This document shows positions 44,995 through 54,092 of a stretch of DNA of 64,000 bases, one piece after another. Position 1 is the stretch's first letter, and each line of letters opens with the position of its first letter. The translations under genes were made by a program, and so were the position numbers. The notes below the pieces were generated by a model. It had not been told where the DNA came from, searched no databases, and was given only the letters and a program-made list of their open reading frames with translations. Source of the stretch: Brenneria populi (GTDB lineage: Bacteria > Pseudomonadota > Gammaproteobacteria > Enterobacterales > Enterobacteriaceae); assembly GCF_036016195.1 (NCBI RefSeq), contig NZ_JAYWTM010000004.1:124001-188000 (forward strand), given 5' to 3'.

Positions 44995-46581
44995 ATGGAG
45001 TGGATCATTGATCCAACAATATGGGCCGGTCTGGCGACGCTGGTAGTGCTGGAGCTGGTGCTGGGTATTGATAACCTCGTTTTCATTGCCATTCTGGCTG
45101 AAAAGCTGCCTAAAGAACAAAGAGATAAAGCACGAGTCGTCGGTTTGCTGCTGGCGCTGGTGATGCGTCTGATTTTACTGTCGTCGATTTCCTGGCTCGT
45201 CTCCCTGACGACCCCGCTTTTCACACTGCTCGGACACGCATTCAGTTCACGCGACGTCATTATGCTTGTCGGCGGCGTGTTCCTGCTGTTTAAGGCGACA
45301 ATGGAGCTCAATGAGCGGCTGGAAGGTAAGGATCAGGAACAGCATACGCAGCGCAAGGGAGCCCGTTTCTGGCCCGTCGTCGCCCAAATTGTCGTACTGG
45401 ACGCCATTTTCTCGCTGGATTCCGTTATCACCGCCGTCGGCATGACGGAACATCTATTAGTGATGATGTCCGCGGTAACCATCGCCATCTTCCTGATGCT
45501 GTTAGCCAGCAAGCCGTTAACCCGCTTTGTCAGCGCGCATCCAACGATTGTTATTCTGTGTCTGAGCTTCTTGCTGATGATTGGCTTTAGCCTAGTCGCA
45601 GACGCTTTTGGCTACCATATCCCCAAAGGTTATCTCTATGCGGCAATCGGCTTCTCGGTCCTGATTGAGATGTTTAATCAGGTATCGATGTTTAACCGTC
45701 GGCGCTTTCTCTCCTCGTCCGTCCCCTTGCGCCAGCGCACGGCGGAGGTGGTGCTGCGGATTTTGAAGGGAGAACATGAAGAGGCCGAGCTGAATAACGA
45801 AACCTCCTCCATGATTGCGGACAACACCCAGACCGGACAGGAAGTTTTTAATCTGCAGGAACGCCGTATGATAGAGCGGGTTCTGGGCATGTCGCAGCGC
45901 GCCATCAGCAGTATTATGACATCCCGCCATGATATTGATCCGGTTGAGCTTTCTGCCTCGCAAGATGAGCTGGCGCGGATCTTAAAAAACAACCAGCACA
46001 CGCGTATGGTGATCATTGATAGCGAGAAATCGGACGAGATACTGGGCGTCGTCAATGTCACGGATCTATTACAGCAGCAGTTGGACCATGCGCCATTTGA
46101 CCTGCGGACGCTGGTGCGTCAGCCCCTGGTCTTTCCCGAACAGCTTTCTCTGTTGCTGGCGCTCGAGCAATTCAGGGAAGCGCGTACTCACTTCGCGTTT
46201 GTGGTTGACGAGTTCGGTTCGGTGGAAGGCATTGTGACATTGAGCGATGTGATGGAAACCATCGCCGGCAATCTGCCGTTAGCCGGCGAGGAAGTGGATG
46301 CCCGCCATGACATTCAGCAGAATGCCGACGGCAGTTGGACGGCCAACGGCTATCTGCCGTTGGAAGATCTGACCATGTACGTCCCCATCAAGCTGGATGA
46401 AAAACGGGAATACTATACGCTGGCCGGCCTGCTGATGGAGCATTCGCAGCGGATCCCGGAAGCTGGCGATACGTTATCCATCGACGGCTACACCTTCACC
46501 ATTTTAACGGTGGAGAGCCATCGCATCGTGAAGGTGTTGATTACGCGCAATGCCGAGCCGCAGCCTGACTTCGAGGTGTGA
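44995..46581 (+). CDS. yegH: YegH-like TerC/CBS/CorC membrane protein
   Basis: Product of 528 aa; AAAGGTGAAATAACAAGT precedes the ATG. Residues 1-230 form a TerC-type membrane domain with about seven helices and the conserved acidic motifs LVLGIDNLVFIAIL and VVLDAIFSLDSVITAVG. Two CBS modules follow (about 300-425), then a CorC/HlyC transporter-associated domain (about 440-520, DGSWTANGYLPLEDL). Metal efflux or metal-binding membrane protein by family; the exact cation is not known. Conserved neighbour of wza and asmA in enterics. Confidence 0.93.
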   Translation: MEWIIDPTIWAGLATLVVLELVLGIDNLVFIAILAEKLPKEQRDKARVVGLLLALVMRLILLSSISWLVSLTTPLFTLLGHAFSSRDVIMLVGGVFLLFKATMELNERLEGKDQEQHTQRKGARFWPVVAQIVVLDAIFSLDSVITAVGMTEHLLVMMSAVTIAIFLMLLASKPLTRFVSAHPTIVILCLSFLLMIGFSLVADAFGYHIPKGYLYAAIGFSVLIEMFNQVSMFNRRRFLSSSVPLRQRTAEVVLRILKGEHEEAELNNETSSMIADNTQTGQEVFNLQERRMIERVLGMSQRAISSIMTSRHDIDPVELSASQDELARILKNNQHTRMVIIDSEKSDEILGVVNVTDLLQQQLDHAPFDLRTLVRQPLVFPEQLSLLLALEQFREARTHFAFVVDEFGSVEGIVTLSDVMETIAGNLPLAGEEVDARHDIQQNADGSWTANGYLPLEDLTMYVPIKLDEKREYYTLAGLLMEHSQRIPEAGDTLSIDGYTFTILTVESHRIVKVLITRNAEPQPDFEV

Positions 46582-46582
46582 T

Positions 46583-46665
46583 CTCCAGCGCTTCCGCGCC
46601 GTCTGAAAAAGCAGATCCCCGCCTACTGACGGCGGGAACCTCCAGCGGCGCCGCGCCGTCTGAAA
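46583..46665. repeat. Dispersed intergenic repeat, tandem copy
   Basis: CGCGCCGTCTGAAAA occurs twice (46595-46609 and 46653-46667 region), with CCCCGCCTACTGACGGCGGG between. Lies between the convergent yegH and asmA genes and may act as a bidirectional terminator. Same family as 601-650 and 61438-61545. Confidence 0.65.
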
Positions 46666-46671
46666 AGCGCC

Positions 46672-48501
46672 TTATAGCCGATCGAGCAGCTGTTTCAGGT
46701 CCTTACCTTTCTGGCTCTGACTATTTTTATCGGCCCAATCATTTAACCGTCTTTTCATTTCGTTCTGTAAGCGCTTACGCAACAGCTGCTCTACCTGCAG
46801 CTGATAACTCAACTTATCCCAGGGGCCGTAGATGCGCAGCGGCACGACCGTATTTTGCAATATCTTGATTAACTGCTCGTCGCCGCGCCACCCTGAAAGC
46901 ACCTTCACGCCCAGGTCACTGTCGCAGGTTCTGGCTAAAAGATCGAGCTGGCCATTCCCGGTCAGCGACAGAAACTCAGAGCTGCCGTTGAGATCGCTGA
47001 TGCGCAGTTTTCCGGCGTTCAGCTGGGCATTTCCCGTCAGTTGCCGGATCTCGGTATAACGCTCATAGCGCTCCATTCCCTGAATGCTGCTGTTGCCGCG
47101 CGCCACCGCCATCTGCACCATCTGATGAACATTCAATCCTTGTAAACGCAGGTTGGCGACTTTCAAAGCCGCTCTCCCCTGCCATTGCCGGGTAATGGCG
47201 GCAAGCGTCAACGCATTGCCGCTTAATTGGCCGTTCATCGAGAATTTACCGCTCAGCGTTGCGGGCAAATCAAACGCGGCCGTCAGCGGCGCGATATCCA
47301 TATCATGAATTTCGGGTTGCAGCGTAATCGCGGGGGAAGCGTCGGCATCCATTTTTCCGGTCAGAGAAAAGCGTCCCTCGCCCAGCCTGCCGTTCAGCGC
47401 GGCGATATTCAGCAGCCCCTGTTGATTGGTCGCCTGAAGAGTAAACCGGCTGATGTTAAGCCCGCGATAGATCAACGTTGCCGCCTGCAACGACAACCGC
47501 GCGCTAAACCCCTGTAGCGCGTCATCGTGGGTTTTATCTTCTTCTTCAGAGGAGATAACCGGTTTTCCCGCTTTACTCTGAACGGATAAGGCGCCTTTTT
47601 GCGTGGTCGCTCGGACGCCAAGCAGCGTATCCAGATCGATGTTGTCAGACTTCAAATCCAGCGCATAGTCGGGAATAGCGCCGAACGTCGCGCTGCCGCT
47701 TCCCGTGAGCTGGCTTTCGTTGGCGCTCAGGGCCAGCTGGCTTAGCGTGATTTTTTCAGGCTGATGCTGATAGCTGGCCTGCAAACTGCCCTTGCCTGAA
47801 ATACCGCCGCCGGGAATGCCCGCGCCCTGAATTTGGTATTCCAGCTTTTCGATATTCGCCGTTACCTGCTGCGGGAAATGCGCCATATCCATATTGGCCG
47901 CCAGGGAGAAAGCGATATCCCGCTGATCGCGGTTGATGCGGCTGGAGAGCTCGATATGCACCTGACGGTTGCTATCCTGCTCCATCAATAAATTGATATC
48001 GCGAACGTTTATATGTTCATTATCGTTACGCTGCAGAACCAGTAGGCTGTCGGCGATCCTTATCTTATCAATATCCAGCCGCCACCCCCGCCCTTCCTGA
48101 GCAGACGATCCCGGCGGGGCGATAGGCGAATTGCCGGTCTGTTTAACCTCGCTGTCCGGCGTCAGTCGGATGACCGCGCCTTTCAGCATAACCTGTTTAA
48201 CGGCGAGTTTATGGGAGAGAAGCGGCCAGAGCTTAACGTCCAGACGCATGTTTTCCGCGCTGACCACCGGCGCGGTCGATCCCGGCGCGCTCAGCGCCAT
48301 GCCGCCGGATAAAATACTAAGCTGCGGCCAGACGTGCCAGCGCAGATCGCCATCCAATCGCAACTGATAACCGCTTCGCTCTTCGACTTGCCTTACCATG
48401 TAAGCGCGAAAATCATTGGGATTCACCAGTACGACCAGCGCCGTCATTCCTGCCACCAACACAACCAGCAGAATCGCCAGCGTTGTCAGAAATCTTCTCA
48501 T
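46672..48501 (-). CDS. asmA: AsmA outer-membrane assembly protein
   Basis: Product of 609 aa. The start at 48499-48501 has GAGGATGGC before it and gives the usual N-terminus MRRFLTTLAILLVVLVAGMT, a single membrane anchor; an open frame 50 codons longer runs through a dispersed repeat and is not real. VLVNPNDFRAYMVRQVEERSGYQLRLDGDLRW is AsmA-typical. AsmA-like proteins form long periplasmic beta-groove bridges that take part in lipid transfer. C-terminal part has QMAVARGNSSIQGME. Confidence 0.95.
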   Translation of the reverse strand: MRRFLTTLAILLVVLVAGMTALVVLVNPNDFRAYMVRQVEERSGYQLRLDGDLRWHVWPQLSILSGGMALSAPGSTAPVVSAENMRLDVKLWPLLSHKLAVKQVMLKGAVIRLTPDSEVKQTGNSPIAPPGSSAQEGRGWRLDIDKIRIADSLLVLQRNDNEHINVRDINLLMEQDSNRQVHIELSSRINRDQRDIAFSLAANMDMAHFPQQVTANIEKLEYQIQGAGIPGGGISGKGSLQASYQHQPEKITLSQLALSANESQLTGSGSATFGAIPDYALDLKSDNIDLDTLLGVRATTQKGALSVQSKAGKPVISSEEEDKTHDDALQGFSARLSLQAATLIYRGLNISRFTLQATNQQGLLNIAALNGRLGEGRFSLTGKMDADASPAITLQPEIHDMDIAPLTAAFDLPATLSGKFSMNGQLSGNALTLAAITRQWQGRAALKVANLRLQGLNVHQMVQMAVARGNSSIQGMERYERYTEIRQLTGNAQLNAGKLRISDLNGSSEFLSLTGNGQLDLLARTCDSDLGVKVLSGWRGDEQLIKILQNTVVPLRIYGPWDKLSYQLQVEQLLRKRLQNEMKRRLNDWADKNSQSQKGKDLKQLLDRL

Positions 48502-48548
48502 GCCATCCTCATTGTCGTACGCTTCATCACAGACAGTATTGGCAATTA

Positions 48549-48791
48549 ATGAGTTTGCTGACAAAGTCCGATGAGCGGCGATAATGGATGGCTCGTAAAG
48601 ACGCGGCAAGTACGTCCCTGTATGCTCGAGCCGCGCGAATAGGAATCTCATCCCTGAGATTCCCCCTTTCAGGGCCGTCGCAAGCGACGTTCAAAGGCGT
48701 TCCCTACGCCTTTGTCCCTGACGCGGACGCTTTACTCTTCCATTCCATTATCACCGTTCGATAAAGGGTGATAGGTTTGTCAACTGTCTGA
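48549..48791. repeat. MITE-like element with imperfect terminal inverted repeats
   Basis: Left end GAGTTTGCTGACAAAGTCCG then GCGGCGATAATGGA; right end TCCATTATCACCG then GGTTTGTCAACTGTCTGA. The two ends are inverted, imperfect copies. The middle, about 150 bases, holds further small stems (CTCATCCCTGAG; AAAGGCGTTCCCTACGCCTTT). A short form with the ends joined is at 58692-58754 and a right half at 16812-16843. Lies between dcd and asmA. Confidence 0.6.
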
Positions 48792-48792
48792 A

Positions 48793-49374
48793 TTAATCTT
48801 TGTCGATACGGCTCGCCACCGCTCCCTGCTGATCTTTATATTTTGCATCCTGACGGCGGTTATAAGGACGGGCCGCCGGGCCTGAAAGCGGCTCAAAGCT
48901 CAGCGCGCCAATCATCATTCCGGGACGCAGCGCCAAGGGCAACTTACCTGAATTATAGAACTCCAGCACAATTCTTCCTTGCCAACCGGGATCGATCCGG
49001 TGCGCGGTAACGTGAACCATCAAGCCTAAACGCGCCAAAGAAGAGCGTCCGTCGAGCCAGCCGACCAAATTATCCGGCAATGTCACCGACTCCAGCGTGA
49101 CCGCCAACGCAAGCTCTCCCGGATGCAAAAAGAAGGCTTCGCCTTCCGGCAGGTTAATTTCATCGCTCATCACGCGGTCCAACGCCGCGCTGACTTCATC
49201 TTTCGGGCCGCTTAAATCAATAAAGGCCGCCGTGTGCCCTCTGAATACCCGAAATTGATTTCCTAAACGGACATCAACGGTCGCGCCGTTAATTCTTTCC
49301 GTCGGCGGGCGCGGGGTAATCATCAATCGGCCATCGTCCAACCAGGCTTCAATATCACGGTCACACAGTCTCAT
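48793..49374 (-). CDS. dcd: dCTP deaminase
   Basis: Product of 193 aa, the usual length, from the ATG at 49372-49374 (GGAGAAAAAA before it). MRLCDRDIEAWLDDGRLMIT is typical; GRSSLARLGLMVHVTAHRID holds the active-site region and PGWQGRIVLEFYNSGKLPL follows. Deaminates dCTP to dUTP for thymidylate synthesis. Conserved order udk-dcd-asmA. Confidence 0.96.
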   Translation of the reverse strand: MRLCDRDIEAWLDDGRLMITPRPPTERINGATVDVRLGNQFRVFRGHTAAFIDLSGPKDEVSAALDRVMSDEINLPEGEAFFLHPGELALAVTLESVTLPDNLVGWLDGRSSLARLGLMVHVTAHRIDPGWQGRIVLEFYNSGKLPLALRPGMMIGALSFEPLSGPAARPYNRRQDAKYKDQQGAVASRIDKD

Positions 49375-49403
49375 TTTTTTCTCCACACACATCTATATTC
49401 GTC

Positions 49404-49593
49404 ATACTTCAAGTTGCGGGTGCGTTGGCTTTGTTACTCGGCCCATCCATGGGCCTCGCTCCGTTGGGGCCGCCGCCAGCGGCGTTCAAATCTGCTCCCG
49501 GCAGATTTGTCATTCCCCCAGTCACTTAGTTATCTAAGCTCCTGGGGACTCACTCGCTTACCGCCTTCCTGCAACTCGAATTATTTAGAGTAT
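49404..49593. repeat. Dispersed enterobacterial intergenic repeat (about 190 bp)
   Basis: Left end ATACTTCAAGTTGCGGGTGC and right end GCAACTCGAATTATTTAGAG-TAT are imperfect inverted repeats; inside lie further stems (GGCCCATCCATGGGCC; AATCTGCTCCCGGCAGATT; CCCCAGTCACTTAG...CTCCTGGGG). This type is frequent in Pectobacterium, Dickeya, Serratia and Yersinia genomes. It separates udk from dcd. Confidence 0.85.
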
Positions 49594-49617
49594 ACACTGA
49601 GTAAAAACCCAAAAAGA

Positions 49618-50259
49618 TTATTCGAAAAACTGGCTTATCTTGGCTTTCAGAATATCAATCGCAATACGGTTTTTCCCGCCGCGCGGGACGATAATATCGG
49701 CGTATTGTTTTGAGGGTTCGATAAATTGCATAAACATGGGACGCACCGTTTTCTGATACTGTTCCATCACGGAATCCATTGAGCGGCCGCGTTCGTTGAC
49801 GTCGCGGCGCATACGGCGCAGCAGGCAAATATCCAGCGGCGTATCGACGAAAATGGAAAAATTCATCTCATCGCGCAGGCGGGCTTCCGTCAGCAGCAGA
49901 ATCCCCTCCAGAATCACGACTTTCTTCGGATCAAGATGCACAGTCTCCTGCTTACGCGTATGTTCAACATAGCTGTATAGAGGAAGCTCCACCGCCTGAC
50001 CCGCTTTCAGCATTTTCAAATGCGTCAGCAGCAGGCTGTGGTCCATGGCGCTGGGGTGGTCGTAGTTGGTCTTCACCCGCTCTTCCATCGTCAGGTGGCT
50101 TTGATCTTTGTAGTAGCTGTCTTCAGGTATCACGCCAATATGCTGATCACCGACCTGGTCACGCAATTCACGGTACAACGTGCTGGAAATAAGACTTTTA
50201 CCGGAAGCAGACGCGCCCGCTATCCCGATGATGACACACTGGTGAGACTTATCAGTCAT
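49618..50259 (-). CDS. udk: Uridine kinase
   Basis: Product of 213 aa. CVIIGIAGASASGKSLISST carries the P-loop GASASGKS; DSYYKDQSHLTMEERVKTNY, DHPSAMDHSLL and FVDTPLDICLLRRMRRDVNE are family signatures. Phosphorylates uridine and cytidine in pyrimidine salvage. Transcribed towards dcd, which like it serves pyrimidine metabolism. Confidence 0.96.
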   Translation of the reverse strand: MTDKSHQCVIIGIAGASASGKSLISSTLYRELRDQVGDQHIGVIPEDSYYKDQSHLTMEERVKTNYDHPSAMDHSLLLTHLKMLKAGQAVELPLYSYVEHTRKQETVHLDPKKVVILEGILLLTEARLRDEMNFSIFVDTPLDICLLRRMRRDVNERGRSMDSVMEQYQKTVRPMFMQFIEPSKQYADIIVPRGGKNRIAIDILKAKISQFFE

Positions 50260-50421
50260 GGTATTAAAGACCTGATTAACATAAAAAAAGAGGGATACAC
50301 CAAGCGGTGTGGTGACGCGGCAATTATAGGGAGTTAAGGCTGTTCACGCCAGCGTTTCCACCACTGCACGGGCGGGGAGCGGCCGAATGCCGGCGCTTAT
50401 CCCGCCCCCGTCGTCCGCCGC

Positions 50422-51531
50422 CTACAGCGCCCGAAAAGAGATTTCCGTCGGGATCACTTCGCCTTGCCAATAAAGCTGAGCGGCGACCTGGCCGGCCAGC
50501 TCACGGTAGAGAGACGTGAACTCGCTGTCCGGATGGCTGACCACCGTCGGTTCGCCGCGATCCAGATCTTCACGCAGCGAAATATGCAGCGGCAGCTGTC
50601 CCAGCAGCGCGCAATGGTATTTTTCCGCCAGTTTTTGCGCCCCGCCGGTGCCGAAAATCGGCTCCAGATGGCCGCAGTTGCTGCAAATATGGACGCTCAT
50701 GTTTTCAACGATCCCCAGTACCGGCACGCTGACTTTCTCGAACATGGCGATCCCCTTCATCGCATCCATCAGCGCGATATCCTGCGGCGTCGTCACCACC
50801 ACCGCGCCGGTGACGGGAATGCTTTGCGCCAGCGTTAATTGAATATCCCCGGTTCCCGGCGGCATATCCAGCACCAGATAATCCAGATCCGGCCAGAGGG
50901 TGTCCTGCAACAGCTGCAACAGCGCTTTGCTCGCCATCGGACCGCGCCACACCATGGCGTTATCATCAGTGACCAGATAGCCGATCGAATTGGTCGCCAG
51001 CCCGTGCGCCATGATCGGCGCCATGTGCTGGCCGTCCGGCGAAGTCGGGCGCTCGCTCGCGGACCCCAGCATCGTCGGAATCGACGGGCCGTAAATATCG
51101 GCATCCAGAATACCGACATTGGCGCCTTCCGCCGCCAGCGCCAGCGCCATATTGACCGCGGTGCTGGATTTGCCGACGCCGCCTTTGCCGGAACTCACCG
51201 CGATAATATTCTTAACCCCTTTGACGCCGGCCTGATCGTTCACCCGGCGCAACGTGGCGATATTATGCGTAAGGCGCCACTCCACCGCTTTGGCGCCGGA
51301 CAGGCGCAGCAGTTCGTCGCTCACCGTCTCTTTTAACGCCTCCAGCCCGCTCAGCCAGGCAAACGGCATGACTAATTCGATATGCAGCACATCATCCAGC
51401 AGCGCGCAGTGATGCAGCGCGTTCAGGGTGGTCAGGTTGTTTTTCAGCGTCGGGTGTTGAAAGGTCGATAGTACCCCGGTCACCATGGCATGCAGCGCCT
51501 CTGGCCGCTGTTCGGGGGATTTGGAATTCAT
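50422..51531 (-). CDS. mrp: Mrp/ApbC iron-sulfur cluster carrier
   Basis: Product of 369 aa. N-terminal DUF59-like part, then IIAVSSGKGGVGKSSTAVNM with the deviant Walker A GKGGVGKS, LDADIYGPSIPTMLG, VLDMPPGTGDIQLTLAQSIP, and the cluster-ligand motif C-S-N-C in HICSNCGHLEPIFG. Carries Fe-S clusters to target enzymes. Divergent from metG, as in E. coli. Confidence 0.96.
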   Translation of the reverse strand: MNSKSPEQRPEALHAMVTGVLSTFQHPTLKNNLTTLNALHHCALLDDVLHIELVMPFAWLSGLEALKETVSDELLRLSGAKAVEWRLTHNIATLRRVNDQAGVKGVKNIIAVSSGKGGVGKSSTAVNMALALAAEGANVGILDADIYGPSIPTMLGSASERPTSPDGQHMAPIMAHGLATNSIGYLVTDDNAMVWRGPMASKALLQLLQDTLWPDLDYLVLDMPPGTGDIQLTLAQSIPVTGAVVVTTPQDIALMDAMKGIAMFEKVSVPVLGIVENMSVHICSNCGHLEPIFGTGGAQKLAEKYHCALLGQLPLHISLREDLDRGEPTVVSHPDSEFTSLYRELAGQVAAQLYWQGEVIPTEISFRAL

Positions 51532-51741
51532 TCCGGCTCCTTAAAATTTTCATTATTTAACCGTAAAAGCCGTCATAGCATATCAGAAGGGGAAGGAGAC
51601 TTACGCGGCGCAAGGTAAAAGATTTTAAACGCTGGATTCGCCAATCAGCCGCAGCTTTAGGCAAGGCAGCGGTTTACGCAGTAAGGCGCTATCGGTTAAC
51701 ATCAATGACCCTCAATCACCAATAAAGAAAGCAAGTTCCTC

Positions 51742-53769
51742 ATGACTCAAGTCGCAAAGAAAATACTGGTAACGTGCGCGTTGCCTTACGCTAACGGTTC
51801 GATCCACCTCGGTCATATGCTTGAACACATTCAGGCGGATATCTGGGTTCGTTACCAGCGAATGCGCGGCAACCAGGTTTACTTTATCTGCGCGGACGAC
51901 GCCCACGGCACGCCAATCATGCTGAAAGCGCAGCAGATGGGAATAGCGCCGGAGCAAATGATTGCGGCGATGAGTCAGGAGCATCAGAAAGATTTCGCTG
52001 GCTTCAACATCAGCTATGACAATTATCACTCCACGCACAGCGAAGAAAACCGTGAACTGTCCGCGCTGATTTACACCCGGCTAAAAGAGAACGGTTTTAT
52101 TAAAAACCGCACCATCTCTCAGCTTTACGATCCGGAAAAAGGCATGTTCCTGCCGGACCGTTTTGTGAAAGGCACCTGCCCGAAATGCAAGGCGCCGGAT
52201 CAGTACGGCGATAACTGCGAAGTGTGCGGCGCGACCTACAGCCCGACCGATCTGATCGATCCGAAATCCGCCGTCTCGGGCGCCACGCCGGTGATGCGCG
52301 AATCAGAGCACTTCTTTTTCGATTTGCCCGCGTTTGGCGCAATGCTGCAGGCCTGGACGCGCTCCGGCGCGCTGCAGGAGCAGGTCGCCAATAAGATGCA
52401 GGAGTGGTTCGACGCCGGCCTGCAGCAGTGGGATATTTCCCGCGACGCCCCCTACTTCGGTTTCGAAGTGCCGGATGCGCCGGGGAAATATTTTTATGTC
52501 TGGCTGGATGCGCCGATCGGCTACATGGGGTCATTCAAAAATCTGTGCGACAAACGCGGCGATCTTGACTTCGACGAATTCTGGCGCCAAGACTCCACCA
52601 CCGATCTGTACCATTTCATCGGTAAAGACATCGTCTATTTCCACAGTCTGTTCTGGCCGGCCATGCTGGAAGGCAGCCGTTTCCGTAAACCGACCAACCT
52701 GTTTGTTCACGGTTATGTGACGGTCAACGGCGCCAAGATGTCGAAATCGCGCGGCACCTTTATCAAGGCCGATACCTACCTGCAACACCTGGATGCGGAC
52801 TGCCTGCGCTACTATTACGCCGCGAAACTCTCTTCGCGTATTGATGATATCGATCTCAATCTGGAAGACTTCGTCCAGCGCGTGAACGCCGACATCGTTA
52901 ACAAGTTGGTCAATCTGGCCTCCCGCAACGCTGGCTTTATCAGCAAGCGGTTCGCGGGCCGGCTGGCCGAAAAACTGGCGGATGAAGCGCTGTATAAAAC
53001 CTTTACCGACGCGGCGGAAAGCATCGCCGAAGCTTACGCCAACCGTGAATCGGGCCGGGCAATCCGCGAAATCATGGCGTTGGCCGATCTGGCCAACCGC
53101 TATGTGGATGAACAGGCGCCGTGGGTGGTGGCGAAGGAAGAGGGCCGCGACGCCGATCTGCAAGCCATCTGCTCTATGGGCATCAACCTGTTCCGGGTGC
53201 TGATGACCTACCTGAAACCGGTGTTGCCCGCGCTGGCGCAGCGTGCCGAAGCCTTCCTTAACCACGAGCTGAAGTGGGACGAAATCGCCGCGCCGCTGCT
53301 TAACCATCAGGTAAACACCTTTAAAGCCCTCTTCAGCCGTATCGATCTGGATAAGGTTAACGCCATGGTGGATGCCTCCAAAGAGGATATGGCGACGGCA
53401 AAAGCCGCAGCCGGTCCGCTGGCGGATAACCCCATTCAAGAGACCATCAAGTTCGATGATTTTGATAAGGTGGATATGCGTATCGCCCTGATTAAACAGG
53501 CGGAATTGGTTGACGGCTCCGATAAGCTGCTGCGTCTGACGCTGGATCTGGGCGGCGAAACCCGCCAGGTATTCTCCGGCATCCGCACCGCTTATCCCGA
53601 TCCGTCCGTACTGGAGGGGCGTCTGACGGTGATGGTCGCCAACCTGGCGCCGCGCAAAATGCGCTTCGGTCTCTCGGAAGGCATGGTCATGGCCGCCGGC
53701 CCCGGCGGCAAAGACATTTTCCTGCTCAGCCCGGACAGCGGCGCGCAGCCCGGTATGCAGGTGAAATAA
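51742..53769 (+). CDS. metG: Methionyl-tRNA synthetase
   Basis: Product of 675 aa. HLGH in ALPYANGSIHLGHMLEHIQA near residue 22-25, zinc knuckle CPKCKAPDQYGDNCEVCGA at about 146-164, KMSKS in VNGAKMSKSRGTF near 333, and the C-terminal EMAPII-like tRNA-binding domain from DFDKVDMRIALIKQAEL (about 573 on). The C-terminal domain makes it a dimer, as in E. coli. Confidence 0.98.
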   Translation: MTQVAKKILVTCALPYANGSIHLGHMLEHIQADIWVRYQRMRGNQVYFICADDAHGTPIMLKAQQMGIAPEQMIAAMSQEHQKDFAGFNISYDNYHSTHSEENRELSALIYTRLKENGFIKNRTISQLYDPEKGMFLPDRFVKGTCPKCKAPDQYGDNCEVCGATYSPTDLIDPKSAVSGATPVMRESEHFFFDLPAFGAMLQAWTRSGALQEQVANKMQEWFDAGLQQWDISRDAPYFGFEVPDAPGKYFYVWLDAPIGYMGSFKNLCDKRGDLDFDEFWRQDSTTDLYHFIGKDIVYFHSLFWPAMLEGSRFRKPTNLFVHGYVTVNGAKMSKSRGTFIKADTYLQHLDADCLRYYYAAKLSSRIDDIDLNLEDFVQRVNADIVNKLVNLASRNAGFISKRFAGRLAEKLADEALYKTFTDAAESIAEAYANRESGRAIREIMALADLANRYVDEQAPWVVAKEEGRDADLQAICSMGINLFRVLMTYLKPVLPALAQRAEAFLNHELKWDEIAAPLLNHQVNTFKALFSRIDLDKVNAMVDASKEDMATAKAAAGPLADNPIQETIKFDDFDKVDMRIALIKQAELVDGSDKLLRLTLDLGGETRQVFSGIRTAYPDPSVLEGRLTVMVANLAPRKMRFGLSEGMVMAAGPGGKDIFLLSPDSGAQPGMQVK

Positions 53770-53827
53770 CCGCGTTACCGCCCTGCCCGCGACCGCAGGC
53801 GGGAACGGCGGATTTATATCATCCCCC

Positions 53828-53854
53828 AAGGCAGAACTCAGGTTCTGCCTTTTT
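53828..53854 (+). terminator. Rho-independent terminator of metG
   Basis: AAGGCAGAAC-TCAG-GTTCTGCCTT followed by TTT: a 10-bp stem with a four-base loop, 59 bases after the metG stop. Confidence 0.92.
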
Positions 53855-54092
53855 AACATTCCGTTTTAACACCTGATATCACCCGCCTCTCCGTGTTACC
53901 GAACGCAACCGCCAAGCAACACAAAGCTAACCAAGCGCTATATAAAACGTGATACAGCGCACAAAAATCCCGCACTTAAACCCCTAGGAACAGACCTTAA
54001 ATACTTACTTTTTGATTTGGCGCAAAACCCACAGTTTGAGTGTTGTTAAATTGCCTGCAACAAAAATTATACATAAAAATATAGGGAAACTA
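53855..54092. other. Upstream region of the formate dehydrogenase operon
   Basis: About 240 AT-richer bases without a gene. It contains the FNR-like site at 54012-54025 and a TACTTAC heptamer at 54003-54009 that resembles NarL sites. E. coli fdnGHI is controlled by FNR and NarL, so these fit, but both matches are short. Confidence 0.4.
54012..54025. promoter_or_regulatory. Candidate FNR box upstream of the formate dehydrogenase operon
   Basis: TTGATTTGGCGCAA matches TTGAT-N4-ATCAA in eight of ten positions (right half CGCAA). It lies 80 bases before the ATG, at a plausible distance for an anaerobic activator. Confidence 0.35.

Noticed and set aside
48502..48651. Fifty-codon N-terminal extension of AsmA
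   Set aside because: It runs through the MITE-like element; the AsmA signal anchor begins at the ATG at 48501 with a good ribosome site.
52531..53859. Long minus-strand open frame (442 codons) opposite metG
   Set aside because: Entirely explained by codon bias of metG; no ribosome site, and it runs across the metG terminator.
54012..54092. Longer N-terminus for the formate dehydrogenase
   Set aside because: The extra 27 codons precede the Tat signal, lack a ribosome site and include the likely regulatory site.
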